A stretch of 64,000 nt of DNA from Conchocele bisecta (taxonomy: Eukaryota; Mollusca; Bivalvia; Lucinida; Thyasiridae), in the NCBI GenBank assembly GCA_029237695.1, contig CM055265.1, positions 44,881,331 to 44,945,330 of the forward strand, written 5' to 3'. The notes beneath the pieces are model-generated. The model was not told the DNA's origin. It saw only the letters and a list, made by a program, of their open reading frames with translations, and searched no databases. A program made the translations under genes and the position numbers. Position 1 is the first letter of the stretch. The number at the start of each line of letters is the position of its first letter. Below are positions 33,416-45,895 of this stretch, piece by piece.

Positions 33416-33811
33416 GAAACAATTACATGTACATATGACTGTTTATTCACTCGAAGTCACATAGTAAAGTGACGCACGAGGTATACATTGGAAAACACGA
33501 TATAATATGGGTACAATTACTATATTCGTTGTATTGTTTTAATGATAACGATGAAAATGAAAGTGTATCTCCTACTATTGATTTTATGAGTCTATACATG
33601 CATATTTATTTTCTCAGACGGTGGACCTTATTAAGCCCCCTTCTTCCGCTGACCCCTTACATTGGTCCACCGGTTGAGTAAAATGAATCTGCCTGCACGT
33701 ATACTATGACAGTGGGCAATTAGTATAGCCCCAAAGTTTGGCCAGTGTCCCGGATGATATGGCCGCTGTTCAGTCACATATATACCTATACGTATTGCCG
33801 CCGTAAACATA

Positions 33812-33889
33812 TCGATGGTCTAGTAACATAAGGTCGTAACTGCTATGCTTTAGCATAGCAGTTACGACCTTATTTTACTAGACCATCGA
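33812..33889. repeat. Palindrome, conserved in both units
   Basis: ATCGATGGTCTAGTAACATAAGG reads back as the complement after a short TTTAGC centre; the second copy is at about 47190-47272. A further hairpin built on TAGCATATAGCGCGGG follows at about 34048-34106 (47425-47485 in unit 2). Confidence 0.75.
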
Positions 33890-34453
33890 TATGAGAATTG
33901 GCAAAATTATCAAGATCTTCAATTGCTAGAACTGTCCCAGTGTCTTTGTTAAGAGCAGGTGGCCTGTACTTATTATCACTACGACGTGTGTATCCTAGAA
34001 TCAGCAATCTCCTGGCGTTCTAAAGGTGGTACATACCATACAATGTAGCATATAGCGCGGGTATCTGCGCGGGTATCTGACCCGCGCTATATGCTATATT
34101 GTAGGACAGGCATCACCTTTATGCTCATATACTGAAACGATTTAAAAACACAACAATGAGATAGATATGTTATTGGAAACCCCTATTTGAGTATGCATGT
34201 GACCACAATGTACCACGTGACTTTTGATGTTTAGAGTCTGTGTTATTTGGATAGATAATTAATTGCTATTTATCCTCATAATATAATGACATGTCAATGG
34301 GGAATGAATGGGGAAGGGAATAATGTAATGGGGAATAAATAACATTTTTACCCCCTTTTTGCGTTTTTAATGATGATGATGATGATGATGATGATTATGA
34401 TGATGATAAACATGCGTTTAGATGTCAAAAACTAATTGACAAACACTATGGGC

Positions 34454-34694
34454 CAGGGGCCCGTTTCACGTAACTTTGTACAACTAAGTAAGTAAGTGCA
34501 ACATTTAAATCCACAATAACGTTTGTTCTAACAGCCGATTTTGTAAACTCGTTCGTGGATGTGTTGCATTTAATGACACAAACCCGTAGGTACTATATGG
34601 TAGCATTATAGAAACTCGTTAATGTGAGAAGCAAATTCATAGAAATCGTCGTACGAACATTTTTATCTTACAAAGTTTAGTGAAACGGGCCCCA
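34454..34694. mobile_element. MITE with GGGGCCCGTTTCAC ends
   Basis: The left end GGGGCCCGTTTCACGTAAC is mirrored by GTTTAGTGAAACGGGCCCC at the right end, about 240 bp apart. The second-unit copy is at about 49430-49664. A related end occurs near 35160-35200. Confidence 0.7.
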
Positions 34695-35213
34695 GACTCT
34701 AGTATTACCTTTCTTATCGCACTATCATTGTCACCGATAGTTAATTCATAAGTGTTATGTTATATTTCGTATTTTCGGTAAACCATGTCGAAAATTGAGA
34801 CAAATTCATAGCTCATGGGATGATTTAAGCTGTGAATTTTGTGTCAACTTTCGACTTGATTTACGGAAACTATTGCATTTCGTCGAAATCAATATCGGCG
34901 AGCGATATGTGAGCTAACTCCAGAGTCTGGCTCATATGTGGCTGTGACTGGAGAAATGGGGTTTAAGCCTTATGGGTTTTGCGACCAGTGTAGATCCAGA
35001 CCAGCCTGTGCATCCGCACAGTCCATAAGCCCCATTTCTGCAATCTCGAACATATATCTTCATAGGCTGCAGCAGCCTCTGCTCAATAAATGCAAATCCA
35101 ATAATTGTTTACATGAACACAATGTTTATGTGAAATTTACATCATAATTTTGCACTTACGAACATTTTAGTCGTACGAAGTTTAGAGAAATGGCCCCCTG
35201 GTACATATCTATA

Positions 35214-35540
35214 CTAAATCGGCACGTTTCCATCACCCGTGGAATCAAATATAGAAGTCGGGTCATTTTGAACATCGCTATCGAAGGTCGATTTCTTAGG
35301 GACGCATTGCAGCCCTTCCTCCGCGCGCCCGTATCTCTCTATGGTCACGCCCTTCTTTACGTTCAACTGGTCACGTGGCTCGATCCTGATGGCGTCGCCC
35401 GAGCCCATGGCGGCGTCCTCGTCGAAGTAGTTGTTGGGCAGGAGGTAAAATATGAGCTCGAGCCCCACGGTCGGGGTGACGGGAAAGTCCTCCATGTGGG
35501 GGATGTGGTGCACGCCCAGCGTCACCCACGTCACCTGGTC
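35214..35540 (-). CDS. AOC3-like: Copper amine oxidase copy 1, exon 3 (C-terminal)
   Basis: The exon follows an acceptor CCTCACCACAG/GACCAG and encodes 108 residues ending VPI-stop. VTWVTLGVHHIPHMEDFP carries the third copper-binding histidine (the His of IPHMED, predicted residue 706, by analogy with the IPH.ED His of human AOC3). The tail with PRDQLNVKK and GLQCVPKK resembles the family C-terminus. An acceptor six bases further in is also possible, because GACCAG ends in AG. Confidence 0.85.
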   Translation of the reverse strand, partial: DQVTWVTLGVHHIPHMEDFPVTPTVGLELIFYLLPNNYFDEDAAMGSGDAIRIEPRDQLNVKKGVTIERYGRAEEGLQCVPKKSTFDSDVQNDPTSIFDSTGDGNVPI

Positions 35541-35879
35541 CTGTGGTGAGGGGAAACAAGAACAAAGCCACAAGTTAAAACGCAGAGTAAAATGATGTAT
35601 TCAATTAAAAAGTAAATCATTGAACCGCTGTCAACGTTGGAATGTGTACCCAAACACATGGAAACAACGTTGAACGGAAGTCGAAGGTAAGATTCATTAC
35701 AAAACACAATAACGCAGATTTCTGATGGACGCACCCCAACTCCCACACCCACTATACCCCATCCACACATCTCACACACGGACGGACAAACATTTTCTGC
35801 AAGTGTGTTCGATGACTAAGACATGGATGGCAGCACACGATGACTTGTTTGTGACTGTCCTTGTATGGAACAACAAATA

Positions 35880-36010
35880 TACATAAACTCAAATAATTAA
35901 TGCTAGCCCTAAATCATTTGAAGAGCTCTCTACATGATTTGGTGCTAGCTCTAAATATTTAATGATAGCTCCAAGTATTTAGAGCTAGCATTAATTATTT
36001 TAGTTTATGT
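35880..36010. repeat. Hairpin in the amine oxidase intron 2
   Basis: ACATAAACTCAAATAATTAATGC is mirrored by GCATTAATTATTTTAGTTTATG, with GAGCTAGC-type phrases inside. The second-unit copy is at about 51170-51300. Confidence 0.65.
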
Positions 36011-36403
36011 TCCGTAAATGGCGTCAAAAAATGTCATAGTACATCTTTTGATTGTATTTATGAAAAATATTGTACATTTTGTAAATGAAATTACGCAGAT
36101 GTCCGAAGGTACAACATCGCATGACGTGTCTCAGATAAGGCCGGTATTATCAGATCATGGCCCAAGACATCAGTAGCAAACACAGGTCAACCGTTAAACA
36201 GATGTCAAGCTTCAGGGTTATATGTCACCTTCCGTAGTCGAGGCTATATATTTGTCTGACAAATGGGGAAAGCGAAATGTCATGGACAGAAAATATCACA
36301 GAGTATAGTCGACATTGCACCAGTTTCACAATTGTACACGTTCCTACGTTATTTCTTCATCTGTCAACTGCTACATATTACACTGTATAGTTCGCCCTAC
36401 ATT

Positions 36404-36803
36404 CAAGGTGCATGATCACGTGGTTACAACAACAACAACGTCGCCCACTCCAAAGTAAGTATTATTTGATATTTTCCTTAATATGCAACGGATTTTGATG
36501 AAATATGGCGCAGCAAACGCGTCTTCAAGAGCTGCATTTGGTGGTCCAGTGAGTTCGGCACAGACCTGTGTCGTTTTTGCGAAGAATCGATTTCCGTGTC
36601 TACCGATTCTTCGCAAAAACCACATAAGTTTGGGCGAAAATACAGAGACCACCAAATGCAGCTTAACAAGACGCGTTTGATGAGCCATATTGCATCAAAA
36701 TCCGTTACGTAATAAGGACACTAGAAAAGAATACGTACTTTGAATCAGATGGATTCTGGAAGTTTCAGTACTTGTTGTTGTTGTTACGTGATCATACACC
36801 TTG
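36404..36803. mobile_element. MITE, CAAGGTGTATGATCACGTGG family
   Basis: About 400 bp with inverted ends CAAGGTGCATGATCACGTGG and complement, followed inward by AACAACAACAAC. The interior includes GATTTTGATGAAATATGGCG and its inverse. Other members: 39326-39715, 51690-51998, 54224-54491, and right-end pieces at 44383-44579 and 56683-56881. All lie in or next to the amine oxidase genes. Confidence 0.8.
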
Positions 36804-37979
36804 ACATTCTAAGCCAATCGCTAAAACTTGCCAGTATCGCGCTCTACTTATTTCACATATTGCAAGAGTTAACCCCTATAAGTTGCATATTACCATATTT
36901 AATTCGACAGGAAATGGAAAATCAATACTCAGATTGGGAAATTGTATTATATACTTTGCAGAACGATAAGTATGTTATTCTTCACATATTGGATGTATAA
37001 GGAACTAAATGATGCGGTCGCTAACGCTCCCTCGCATTTAATTCCATAAATAAACTTATGCAAATTAGATTATTCCAAGCTTAACCCTTTCACCCCTAAC
37101 TAACTGGAATGGATTTTGATACGTTAATTTTACAATTAATCAAATTGTCAACAAATTATTTTCAGACTAGTCCATTTATGAAAGGGTGTGTTTTTGTTCT
37201 CACAAATATGGAAATTACTATCAAAAAGTACAGATCCTGCCAATACCACTATACAATGCCGTAGTGTAGAACGGGTTAAGATCGTACATTCTAAAACACA
37301 TTATGTGTGTGTGGCCATCGTTGTTTGTCCAAAGGGGACTCTGTGGACATGAGAGGCCACAGCCCACACTGTCACATGTGACACAACACAACCATGCAGA
37401 AGCCATGAAAAATTCAATATGTGAACAATAACATACTTATAGTTCAGCCAAGTTTACAATGCAATGTCCCATCTGAGTATTGATTTTCGATTTCCTGTCT
37501 AACAGTTAATCATTAAATATGGTAATGCATCATGTATATAACTTATTGGAGGGAAACGTTGCAATATATGCAATAAGCGGAGCTGAATACTGACCAGTGA
37601 TTGGTTTAGAAAGTAGCGCGAACTATAACTTTTAAGAAAGTAGGAATTCTAGTACACTGACCACAACATTAATATGTTCGGCCATAAGAAGACACTGAAG
37701 TATCACCATTTCACAATACAGGGAGATAAAGGAAGTGTTACTGATAGCTAATGTAGGCTGGGTCATATTGTCCTCATGTAGGTGACATTGTACATGTATG
37801 CATACCCTTTATGTATTTGATAATATAACCGTTCAGGTACTAGCATTTAACGATCAGTTTATTGTTTATTGAATTGTGGAATGCGTCATCTAATTAAGAA
37901 CTAAACGGACCAAAATGTCAATACAAATAGTCGTTCCGTGACGGGTCATCCGCGTGTAACTCACCATACCGCCGCAGTA

Positions 37980-38048
37980 CAGTGGAACCTCTCTAAACCG
38001 GACACCCTGGGAGGTCCCCAGGGTGTCCGGTTTAGAGAGGCTCCACTG
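37980..38048. mobile_element. Minimal pogo/Tigger-like palindrome
   Basis: A 69 bp palindrome, CAGTGGAACCTCTCTAAACC ... complement, with TA on both sides. A further inverted end lies at about 38298-38323. Unit 2 has the matching copy at 53074-53141. Confidence 0.8.
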
Positions 38049-38447
38049 TAAATCAGGCACATGTGCACCGCAAAACATAAATAGACGTTATCAACCGTGA
38101 GAGATGGCAATAAACACATATAATTCAATTCAATTCAATTCAATTTATTAGCAGTTAAGCACAACGTGCTTCTCGCCGTATTTAGATGTTTTGACGGTTC
38201 GAGAAGAGCAATGAAAACACAATGTTAACACTGTGTAAAATGTACAAGTGATGACATAATATTATATTGCTATTAAGCAGACATAGATTGTATGGGTGTC
38301 CGGTTTAGAGAGGTTCTACTGTAATAGGGGCCATCAATTCCTTGCTTTAAACGGCCATACTAAACCCGAATCGTTTGGCTGTGACGTAGTAGTTCTACCT
38401 GCGATACAGACAGATAAGTCGGGCTTGGTATGGCTGACATGACATAC

Positions 38448-38501
38448 CTGGTCCGTCATGCTCTCTTTGTCGTTTAAGTTTTGTATTGGCTGACATACCT
38501 G
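38448..38501 (-). promoter_or_regulatory. Two in-frame splice donors 51 bases apart, copy 1
   Basis: GACCAG/GTATGTCA occurs twice: exon 2 can end at 38499 or at 38448. The 51 bases between them are a diverged duplication that keeps the frame (17 codons, no stop). Copy 2 keeps both sites with the same spacing (53427 and 53376). Confidence 0.65.
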
Positions 38502-38678
38502 GTCCATTATGCTGTCGTTGTCGTCTATAAAGCTCTGGAAGTTCACCACGGGATTGGCACCGTCCCACACGGCGTACATCGAGCTGCTCCGGCGCTCCGT
38601 CTCATTGTATTTCGTCACGGCCACCTGGTAGCGAGCCCAGGACGCCGATGGCTCCGCCCCCATATCCTCAGCAAACAG
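38499..38678 (-). CDS. AOC3-like: Copper amine oxidase copy 1, exon 2
   Basis: The 180-base exon lies between acceptor CACATTTCAG/CTG and donor GACCAG/GTATGT. It encodes 60 residues, including SWARYQVAVTKYNETE and VVNFQSFIDDND, which match the conserved segment before the last copper ligand in animal amine oxidases (family pattern RYQLAVT ... VDF..FI.NE). Both boundaries fall between codons, so it joins exon 1 and exon 3 in frame. Confidence 0.85.
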
Positions 38679-39325
38679 CTGAAATGTGCGCCCATAAGTG
38701 AGACACGCTATTTTGTACCTTTGGACATCTGAGTAACTCCATCAAATACGTTTACAAAATTTACAATATTTTTCATAACTGAAGTCAAAAGTTCACAATT
38801 TGACAATTATATTCCACATGTACTCTGAAAGTGTTGTCAACTTTTGACTCCATTTACGGAAAATATTGTAAATTTTCTAATTGTATGTCATGAACTTATG
38901 CAGATGTCCGAAGGTACAAAACCACATGGCGTGCCTCATATGTGGGTATGATTGGATAAATGTTGTTGTTTTGGTTTGTTTTTTTTGTTGTTGTCTTTTT
39001 TTTTTTGGGGGGGGGGGTGGGGGGGGGGTGGGGGGATTTATTACCAGTGCAGCTCGTGTTCAAATAGCACACTCCTGTTGTATGCTCATGATCTATATTG
39101 CTTGTTAGGTGCATCACGGGTGTTTCATTGATGGAATGGGGAACAGTGCAGATCCTGATGAGACTGTGCGGCACAGGCTGATCTGGATATACACTTGTCG
39201 CAAAACTCATAAGCCCAATTTCTCCAGTGACAGCTAGACACGTGGGTATTATTGCGAAAGCAAGACAAAATTTGTCTTTATTTTGCAATAATAACAACAT
39301 ATCTGGAATGTTTTATCATGTATAC

Positions 39326-39715
39326 CAAGGTGTATGATCACGTGGTACTAACAACAACAACAAGTACCGATTCAATGTACGTATTATGTTATAGTGTCCT
39401 TATTACGTAACGGATTTTGATGAAATATGGCGCATCAAACGCGTCTTGTTAAGCTGCATTTGATATTTTCGCCCAAACTTCTGTCGTTTTTGCGAAGAAT
39501 CGATTTCCGTGTCTCCGATACGGAATTCGATTCTTCGCAAAAACGACATACGTCTGTGTCAAACTCCCTAGACCACCAAATGCAGCTCATGGAGACGCGT
39601 TTACTGCGCCATATTTCATCAAAATCCGTTACATATTAAGGAAAATATCAAATAATACTTACTTTGGAGTGGGCGACGTTGTTGTTGTTGTTGTAATCAC
39701 GTGATCATGCATCTT
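39326..39715. mobile_element. MITE, CAAGGTGTATGATCACGTGG family
   Basis: 390 bp member in intron 1 of copy 1. Ends and interior as for 36404-36803; the centre carries GAAGAATCGATTTCCGTG and its inverse. Confidence 0.8.
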
Positions 39716-39837
39716 GTATACGCAGCTGCACTAATTGCTCGTTATGTGGCTCTGTGATTTCATCAAGCAAGAAACAATGAGTATTACATTACCTGCACAT
39801 GTGATTTTAGCTTCGCAATATGGTGCTTTGTACTAAC

Positions 39838-41730
39838 CTGTTTCGACATCCCTTTTGTGAGCAACCTGTATGCTCGTGGCACTCCAAATGCCGTCTTACG
39901 TGCGTTGTTATAGAATGTCAGGTATTTCGGTTTATCGAAATTGTACTTCAATGCCGCGTCCTTTTCGTGCTCGATTTGTTTGCGCACCATCTTTGTCTGC
40001 GCGTATTTGGCGTTCGACTCATCCGACCATTTAATGTTGTCGACCTGTTCCGGAACGACATTCAGCGTCTCAAAGCGGTTGGAGCGCCCGTTAATGTCCA
40101 TGTCGACCTTAAAGCTGAACGTGTGGTGGTGCAGTGTGCCGGTTATGTGTTCGCGCAGTCTGAATCCGTAGTCGTCCTCTGTGGTGTCGTAGAACGAGGT
40201 CAATATGAAGCCGGTAGGGACAGCCTTCACCTCAACGGCGCCGTTCTGGTGGAAGATGAAGTCAAAGATGTAGTCGTAGTTTACGACGGTTGTTATGGTG
40301 CGCACTGTTAGTACCACGTCGAGCATGCCCTCGTAGAACTTGTGTTTGGCGCCAACCGACGACACGTGTCTTCGCAGCGGCAGCCCCGTGTTGTGCTCGA
40401 ACACACAGAAGGCCCGTGGCGTCACCACCGGTTTATCCGAGTGCTCCAGGACGTGAGTGGCACTGAGGAAAGTGGCATGCTCGGGGCAGTCGGCACCGGA
40501 CACCAGAGTCCGGGCCCGCGACCCAATCAAGGTCAAACTATCCATGTAGTCGGCGAAACGGTGAGCAGGGTTGTGTGCTGAATAGAAGACCAAAATGTCT
40601 TGGAGACTGAGTTCATATATAATCCTCTCCTTGTTAAATTGAATGTCGAAAAATTGTGGACCAAATGCAGTGGACATACGGACATCAAAGTCCCATCCCA
40701 TGTAGGTAATATGACGGCCCTCAATCTGGTATCTGCGGCCGTCGGGCTCCACTTCATACGGCGGTCGGTTGTTGTTCGACGGGAATAGTGTGCCGCGTCT
40801 GTTCATGGAAGAAAAGTGTGTTTCATCCACGTCTGGGAATACTATTTGTGTTTTAGAAGCATACCCGCCCTTGTACGCCTTCATGAGCGATGGTAGACTC
40901 GAAAAATTCTGTCCGTTATAAACAACCGTGTCGATCTTATATTCATCTACTGAGCTGGAAGTCAAATCCAAAAGCACCATGAAGTCGACTGGATTCAGAC
41001 TGAAGAACTCGATATCCTGATAGAGCCAGAACCACATTTTCCGGGATCCCGGCTCACCCGTCGATGCTGACGATACGGGCGTGATTAACTGGAAACTCAT
41101 GCATTTCTTGCCGCATTTGTCTATGGTGCCGCCATAGCTCTCCTGCAGCAGACTGCCCGTGGTGTTTTGAACTTCCTTATTTAGCAAAGATATAGCAGCG
41201 ACAAGCTCCGGGGCTGTGAGAGGTCTGTACCGAAACTCGACGTGTCTAACGAGCTTCTTATATTGAGGAGTGGGCAATGGACCGACCGTGTACTCCTCAA
41301 TATACGGCTCCGGTTTGTCCCCTCGGAATATAACTACTCTCGCCTCCCGAGCTGGCTGGGCTTTCCCCGCATCTAAATACCCCAATGCACTCTCCTTAGG
41401 CGGTATTTCAAGTTCGAACGTGTACACGTAAGCCGAGTTAACGGCGATTTCCGCGGGCTCTACTAAGTTTAGATCATCCTGCTCGTACAAGTACTCCTGA
41501 ACAGCAACTATTTCCTTCCGTGTTAAGTCGTGGAACGGCGGGATAATGTCTGGTGGATCCAAGTGAATATGTTGCTCTTTCGGGTCGCAGGTTTGGTTGG
41601 GCTCTTCGTGTTTCGTCCTCACGGCGAAGGCAATGAATGCGATTATGATGGCAATCAGCGCAACGACGAGGGCCACCACGACCATCCGAAATATTCCAAT
41701 TGTCCGTCTCAGCTTGGCAGCGTCCGCCAT
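39838..41730 (-). CDS. AOC3-like: Copper amine oxidase copy 1, exon 1 (catalytic body)
   Basis: The enzyme oxidatively deaminates primary amines to aldehyde, H2O2 and NH3 using copper and a topaquinone made from its own Tyr. The exon encodes 631 residues and ends at CAG/GTTAGT. I chose the ATG at 41730 (AAACCATGGCG context; an acceptor-like TTGCAG lies just upstream) over an in-frame ATG 16 codons earlier. Residues about 13-38 form a signal anchor, giving a type II membrane ectoenzyme as in AOC3/VAP-1. YMDSLTLIG holds the probable catalytic Asp. VNYDY holds the topaquinone Tyr (residue 485), and LHHHTF the H-x-H copper pair. Exons 2 and 3 complete a predicted 799-residue protein against about 763 for human AOC3. 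No lesion is seen. Confidence 0.93.
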
Positions 41731-41880
41731 GGTTTTATCTGCAATTGATACAATCGGTAATACATACGCCAAAAGCAATATGGTTTAACCCATTGAGTCC
41801 GAAAGCCCGCTATAGCGGGATTTGCAAACAGTGAAGATCCAGATGAGCCGGCTCGTGACGAGCCGTCTCATCAGGATTTG

Positions 41881-42424
41881 CACTTTTTGCAAGTAATTTT
41901 CATATTTTTTTAAGAACAAAAACAACCCCTTTTCATAAATGGACTACTCTGAAAATATTTTTGTGACGATTTGATTGGTCGGAAAATTATCATATCACAG
42001 TCCATGCCAGTTAATTAGGGGTGAAAGCGTTAAGCCTGAGGCCATAAAACAATGCACTTAGGTTCTATGATTCCGCCGCGTCAGGAAAATCCCTGCGCGT
42101 CATTTGAAATTCGCTGCATGATCAATCAAAAACACTACCATGCAACGATATTTTAAATTCAATGATATCTGACGAAAATATGGTGATATTTCACATATAA
42201 AAAATGACTATATAGTAACTTTATTACACATATATATTTGTAATATGTGAACCACATGCTAATTGACATGAAAAATGCATCTGACGACTTGAAAGAAATC
42301 AAAGATGAGGATCTCGTACAAAGAAATATTAAAAAAATTCGCCCTCCCGCGTCACTCCGCAATGTCCGTGTCTAAGAACCAAAGTACTTTTGTATGGTCT
42401 GACAGTTCGTAAAAAGCTGACATT
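41881..42424. other. Upstream region of amine oxidase copy 1, no gene seen
   Basis: This should hold the promoter and a 5' untranslated exon. I cannot place either with confidence. A short repeat (CAGATGAGCCGGCTCGTGACGAG, about 41840) is shared with 56608. Confidence 0.4.
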
Positions 42425-42980
42425 TACGGAGACCTGCAGTGGACGTAAAATTCTTTTTCATTAATTCGTTCCCACGAAATAACAATTCGTTCCCACGAAA
42501 TAACAATTAGTTCCCACGAAATAACAATTCGTTCCCTCAATTTAACAATTCGTTTCCACTTGTTCCCACGAATTAGCAATTCGTTTTCTTGATTTAACAA
42601 TTCGTTCCCACGAAATAACAATTAACAATTCGTTCCCTCGAATTAACAATTAACAAGGTAACGAATTGTTAAATTGAGGGAACGAATTGTTATTTCGTGG
42701 GAACGATTTGCTAATTTGTGGGAACGAATTGTTATTTCGAGAAAACGAATTTCGTAATTCGTTAACGAAATAAGGGAAGGGAACGATTTGTTTATATCTG
42801 GGAACGAATTGTTAATTCGAAGGGAACGAATTTGTTATGGGGAACGAATTTGTTATATCGTGGGAACGAATGGGTTAATTCGAAGGGAACGATTTGTTAA
42901 TGAAGAATTCGAAAAAATTGTTAAATTCCGTTGCGGGGAACGAATTAATCAAAAAATCCATGTCCTTGCGGTGCTCCGTA
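42425..42980. mobile_element. Foldback element with 21 bp tandem-repeat arms
   Basis: The left end is TACGGAGACCTGCAGTGGAC, and the right end reads TACGGAGCACCGCAAGGACA on the other strand. The arms are tandem copies of CGTTCCCACGAAATAACAATT, running one way up to about 42650 and the opposite way beyond. The ends resemble those at 45896-46249 and 47577-49178. I found no clear target duplication and no gene. Confidence 0.75.
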
Positions 42981-43273
42981 GAAATTAGTGTATAGAAAAG
43001 CATATCACAAATTCACAAATGTCTTGCGAGAGAGCTTAGTTAAAAACTATCACGTCCAAAATAACCATTGTTCATTTATAGCAACCATATATGGCTGTGA
43101 TACGAGTTGCGTAAATACAATAGTGCATACGCGTATTACGCGTACATACCATATAAATTATCTGTTATTAGAGGATGACCGCCATCAGAAAGAAATGAAG
43201 TAAAATGACAAATATTAGGAATGAAGCGACGGAAACTCCAGACAGCCAATCAATGAAATCGACACATATAGTG

Positions 43274-43539
43274 CAGGGGCGTCGGAACCGGTCCGGCAGG
43301 TCCGACGACTGCCCGATCAATAATTTTAACATATTTGTGATTCATGTATAAAAAAACGGAATGTAAATATTTTTCTGCAATTTTTATCATTTCTCATCAA
43401 AAGTGTATGTTGTTACCAGTCAGTTGAACCGTCTCGCGGAGACGGTTCAACTGAGTGGTAACAACATACACTTTGGGTGGATACCGGGGGCCTCCGGTAG
43501 ATTCGCCGGACCAATCTTATGATGCTTCCGGTGCCCCTG
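43274..43539. mobile_element. MITE with CAGGGGC ends and TAGTG duplication
   Basis: The ends CAGGGGCGTCGGAACC and, inverted, CAGGGGCACCGGAAGC are flanked by TAGTG on both sides (43269-43273, 43540-43544). A 70 bp perfect-looking palindrome (AAGTGTATGTTGTTACCA ... complement, about 43400-43474) sits at its centre. Confidence 0.8.
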
Positions 43540-43821
43540 TAGTGGCCCTTGAAAATGAATTAATCACTGGAAGTGCAAGACCAAGTCAGGCGATACACGA
43601 TAACCGCCCAACAAATACGATTGCCTGAAATCTATAAGCTGCATGTACAAGTGAGACTTTATCGCGCTTGTTCTTTCGTGTAGAAGACTGAAACTATACA
43701 TGACATCAATGGAAGCACCAACGGTGGATGAGTGTGCCGAGGTGTTGCGGGTGGGTGTCGAACTTATGTATATGGCATCCGCCAGTGTGACACTGACATT
43801 GACATGTACGATAATTAAGTA

Positions 43822-43998
43822 CAGTGAAACCTCTCTAAACCGGACACCCTGTGAGGTAATTCAGGCATTTGATCATTCTGAGTCATAGTTGTGTGATATG
43901 CGATCACGAAGAGACATTATCACCTGAGATAAATGACCAAGAATCTCACCAAAAATCACATGTGTTGTTTTAGTGTCCGGTTTAGAGGAGTTCCACTA
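43822..43998. mobile_element. Pogo/Tigger-like MITE
   Basis: CAGTGAAACCTCTCTAAACC at the left end and GGTTTAGAGGAGTTCCACTA at the right, flanked by TA. The interior matches the arm of the palindrome at 1263-1685 (AGGCATTTGATCATTC, ATAAATGACCA). Confidence 0.75.
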
Positions 43999-44639
43999 TA
44001 CAATTTAAATGATTCTAAAGTGTTGTCAGAGCATGGTTTAATTTTAGGGAAAAGACAAACTATAAAACAGCGGCAGACAACAATTGTCCGTTCCCGCATT
44101 CTATTAGGGTTAAGCGCAAAATACAGATCCGGTGACCAGCAGGCGATTAAGACCAAATGTGCCAACTCGTGTACATAGCAATATAACATGTGGCATATTC
44201 GCAACAAAACAGCATGACTAAATTTGACAAACAAGTCGATATCTAATGGTATAAATCAATCAAAAGACCTAAATACAAAGTGTAAACGTGAAATTTAACA
44301 TAAGTCACCAGTGACATTGGCTTTGGACATCGGACGGTAATATTTATGAGTAACAAAGCATGCCTATATAAACATTGCACAGCGCAAAACGACAGAAGTT
44401 TGAGCCAAAGTACCGAGACCGCCAAATGCAGCTTAACAAGACGCGTTTGATGCGCCATATTTCATCAAAATCCGTTACATAATAAGGACAAAATAAAAGA
44501 ATACGTACTTTGATTCGGAGGGCTTCTGGCAGTTTCAGTGCTTGTTGTTGTTATTGTAACCACGTGGTCATACACCTTGTTAAACGTAAGTTCTCAGTGG
44601 TGAACCATCAATGCCAGCAAGGCATTGGTGATGAAGTTT

Positions 44640-44960
44640 GGTTGACCTGTAGCCGATTTAACCAACATTGCAAAGTATACTTTTCTAGCAAAGTATACTT
44701 TGAAGGAGAAATTTTCAAATTAAGGATAAATTTATTAATTTTTATTATACTGAATTTATTACATTATCACAGCCATTATGGCTGTGATAATGTAATAAAT
44801 TCAGCATAATAATTCTGCATACGTTTAATAATCAAATATATGCAGTCGTTAGTTCTATATGAAATAATAAATTTCGGGAAAATAAACGATTACTCCCTCA
44901 AAATAAACTTTGCTAGATAAGTATACTTTGTAATTTTGATGAAATCGGCTACTTGGTCCA
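44640..44960. repeat. Foldback repeat with central palindrome
   Basis: The outer arms GTAGCCGATTTAACC...GCAAAGTATACTT and the complement frame a central palindrome (about 44742-44812, TGAATTTATTACATTATCAC and inverse). Only the left part recurs at 56985-57113. Confidence 0.65.
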
Positions 44961-45084
44961 GCGCAAACGAAGATATAACGGAATATGTAAAATGTTGACG
45001 TTGCCGCCGGTGAACATAAACCAATTAACAGTGAACTTGACAGGCTTGTACATTTGGGCGTGAGATGTGTGGCCAACAAAGCAA

Positions 45085-45560
45085 CATGCCTGGATACACA
45101 GTATACCCAAATATTAAAAAAAAATAAAAAACATCCGACAAAGTGTTAACATTTTATGGAAATCATGGAGTTAGCCCCCTTATTCCACTGACGCCTTAAA
45201 TAAAACAATATTTATTTTATTACTTACCTTTGAAAAATACAGATGTGGCGGGTAACTTCCAACTCATACATAAGACGCGCCTAAACAAAGCAATGCCATC
45301 TGCGAGATGCTGTTATCATTTACAAGTCCCGGTCCGGTGGGTGATTATCGCGCTGCTCTTGACATGATAACATTAATAACCCTTAATAGGCGGGAACTGC
45401 AATTGTCGTCTGCTGTTGTTTCATATTTTGTATATTTTTGCGGGGTGGGGTGGGGTTACATATAGCGTTACCGGCGTCCATATCACACTCGGGTAAATTC
45501 TTATAATTTCTGTTTCCTTTCAAGTAACTGCTTTATATGTCACACATACATTCCTCTGAT
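45085..45560. repeat. Junction block of duplication unit 2
   Basis: Bases 45085-45425 match 4300-4645 and bases 45440-45560 match 27775-27900, with nothing between them. This is the unoccupied form of the locus that holds the Polinton region in unit 1. Confidence 0.82.
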
Positions 45561-45895
45561 GATCCTCTATCGTGATTAATCCACGATCATCTGGTCCCCG
45601 CATAGCCCATGGTTAAGGTCGCATACCTAGTGCATTCAAAACCTTAAAGGTACATGCCCACTCTGTATGCACAAACTGCTTTTTATATCAAAGACACAAT
45701 CTGAGATATTTTCTGGCAAAAGAAACATTCATTCACCATTACCCCACGTCATGATTTGCATTATTATGCACTTATATCAGACGTAAATTTCCACACTGAT
45801 ATCGGAGGCGATAACCGTGTTTCCTTAAAATGTTAACGGACAGTACTATTGTATTTATTCTCAGTATTTATTTTTGTATGTGCAATGATCATACC

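Larger units (their letters stand above)
32973..41880. repeat. Segmental duplication, unit 1
   Basis: Collinear with 45556-56640, including all three exons of the amine oxidase. Offset between units is about 12.6 kb at the start and 14.8-15.3 kb across the gene; the differences come from insertions present in only one unit. Confidence 0.88.

Noticed and set aside
39820..40581. Plus-strand frames opposite the amine oxidase exon 1 (also 54595-55563)
   Set aside because: Shadows of a strongly conserved coding exon on the minus strand; no family resemblance of their own.
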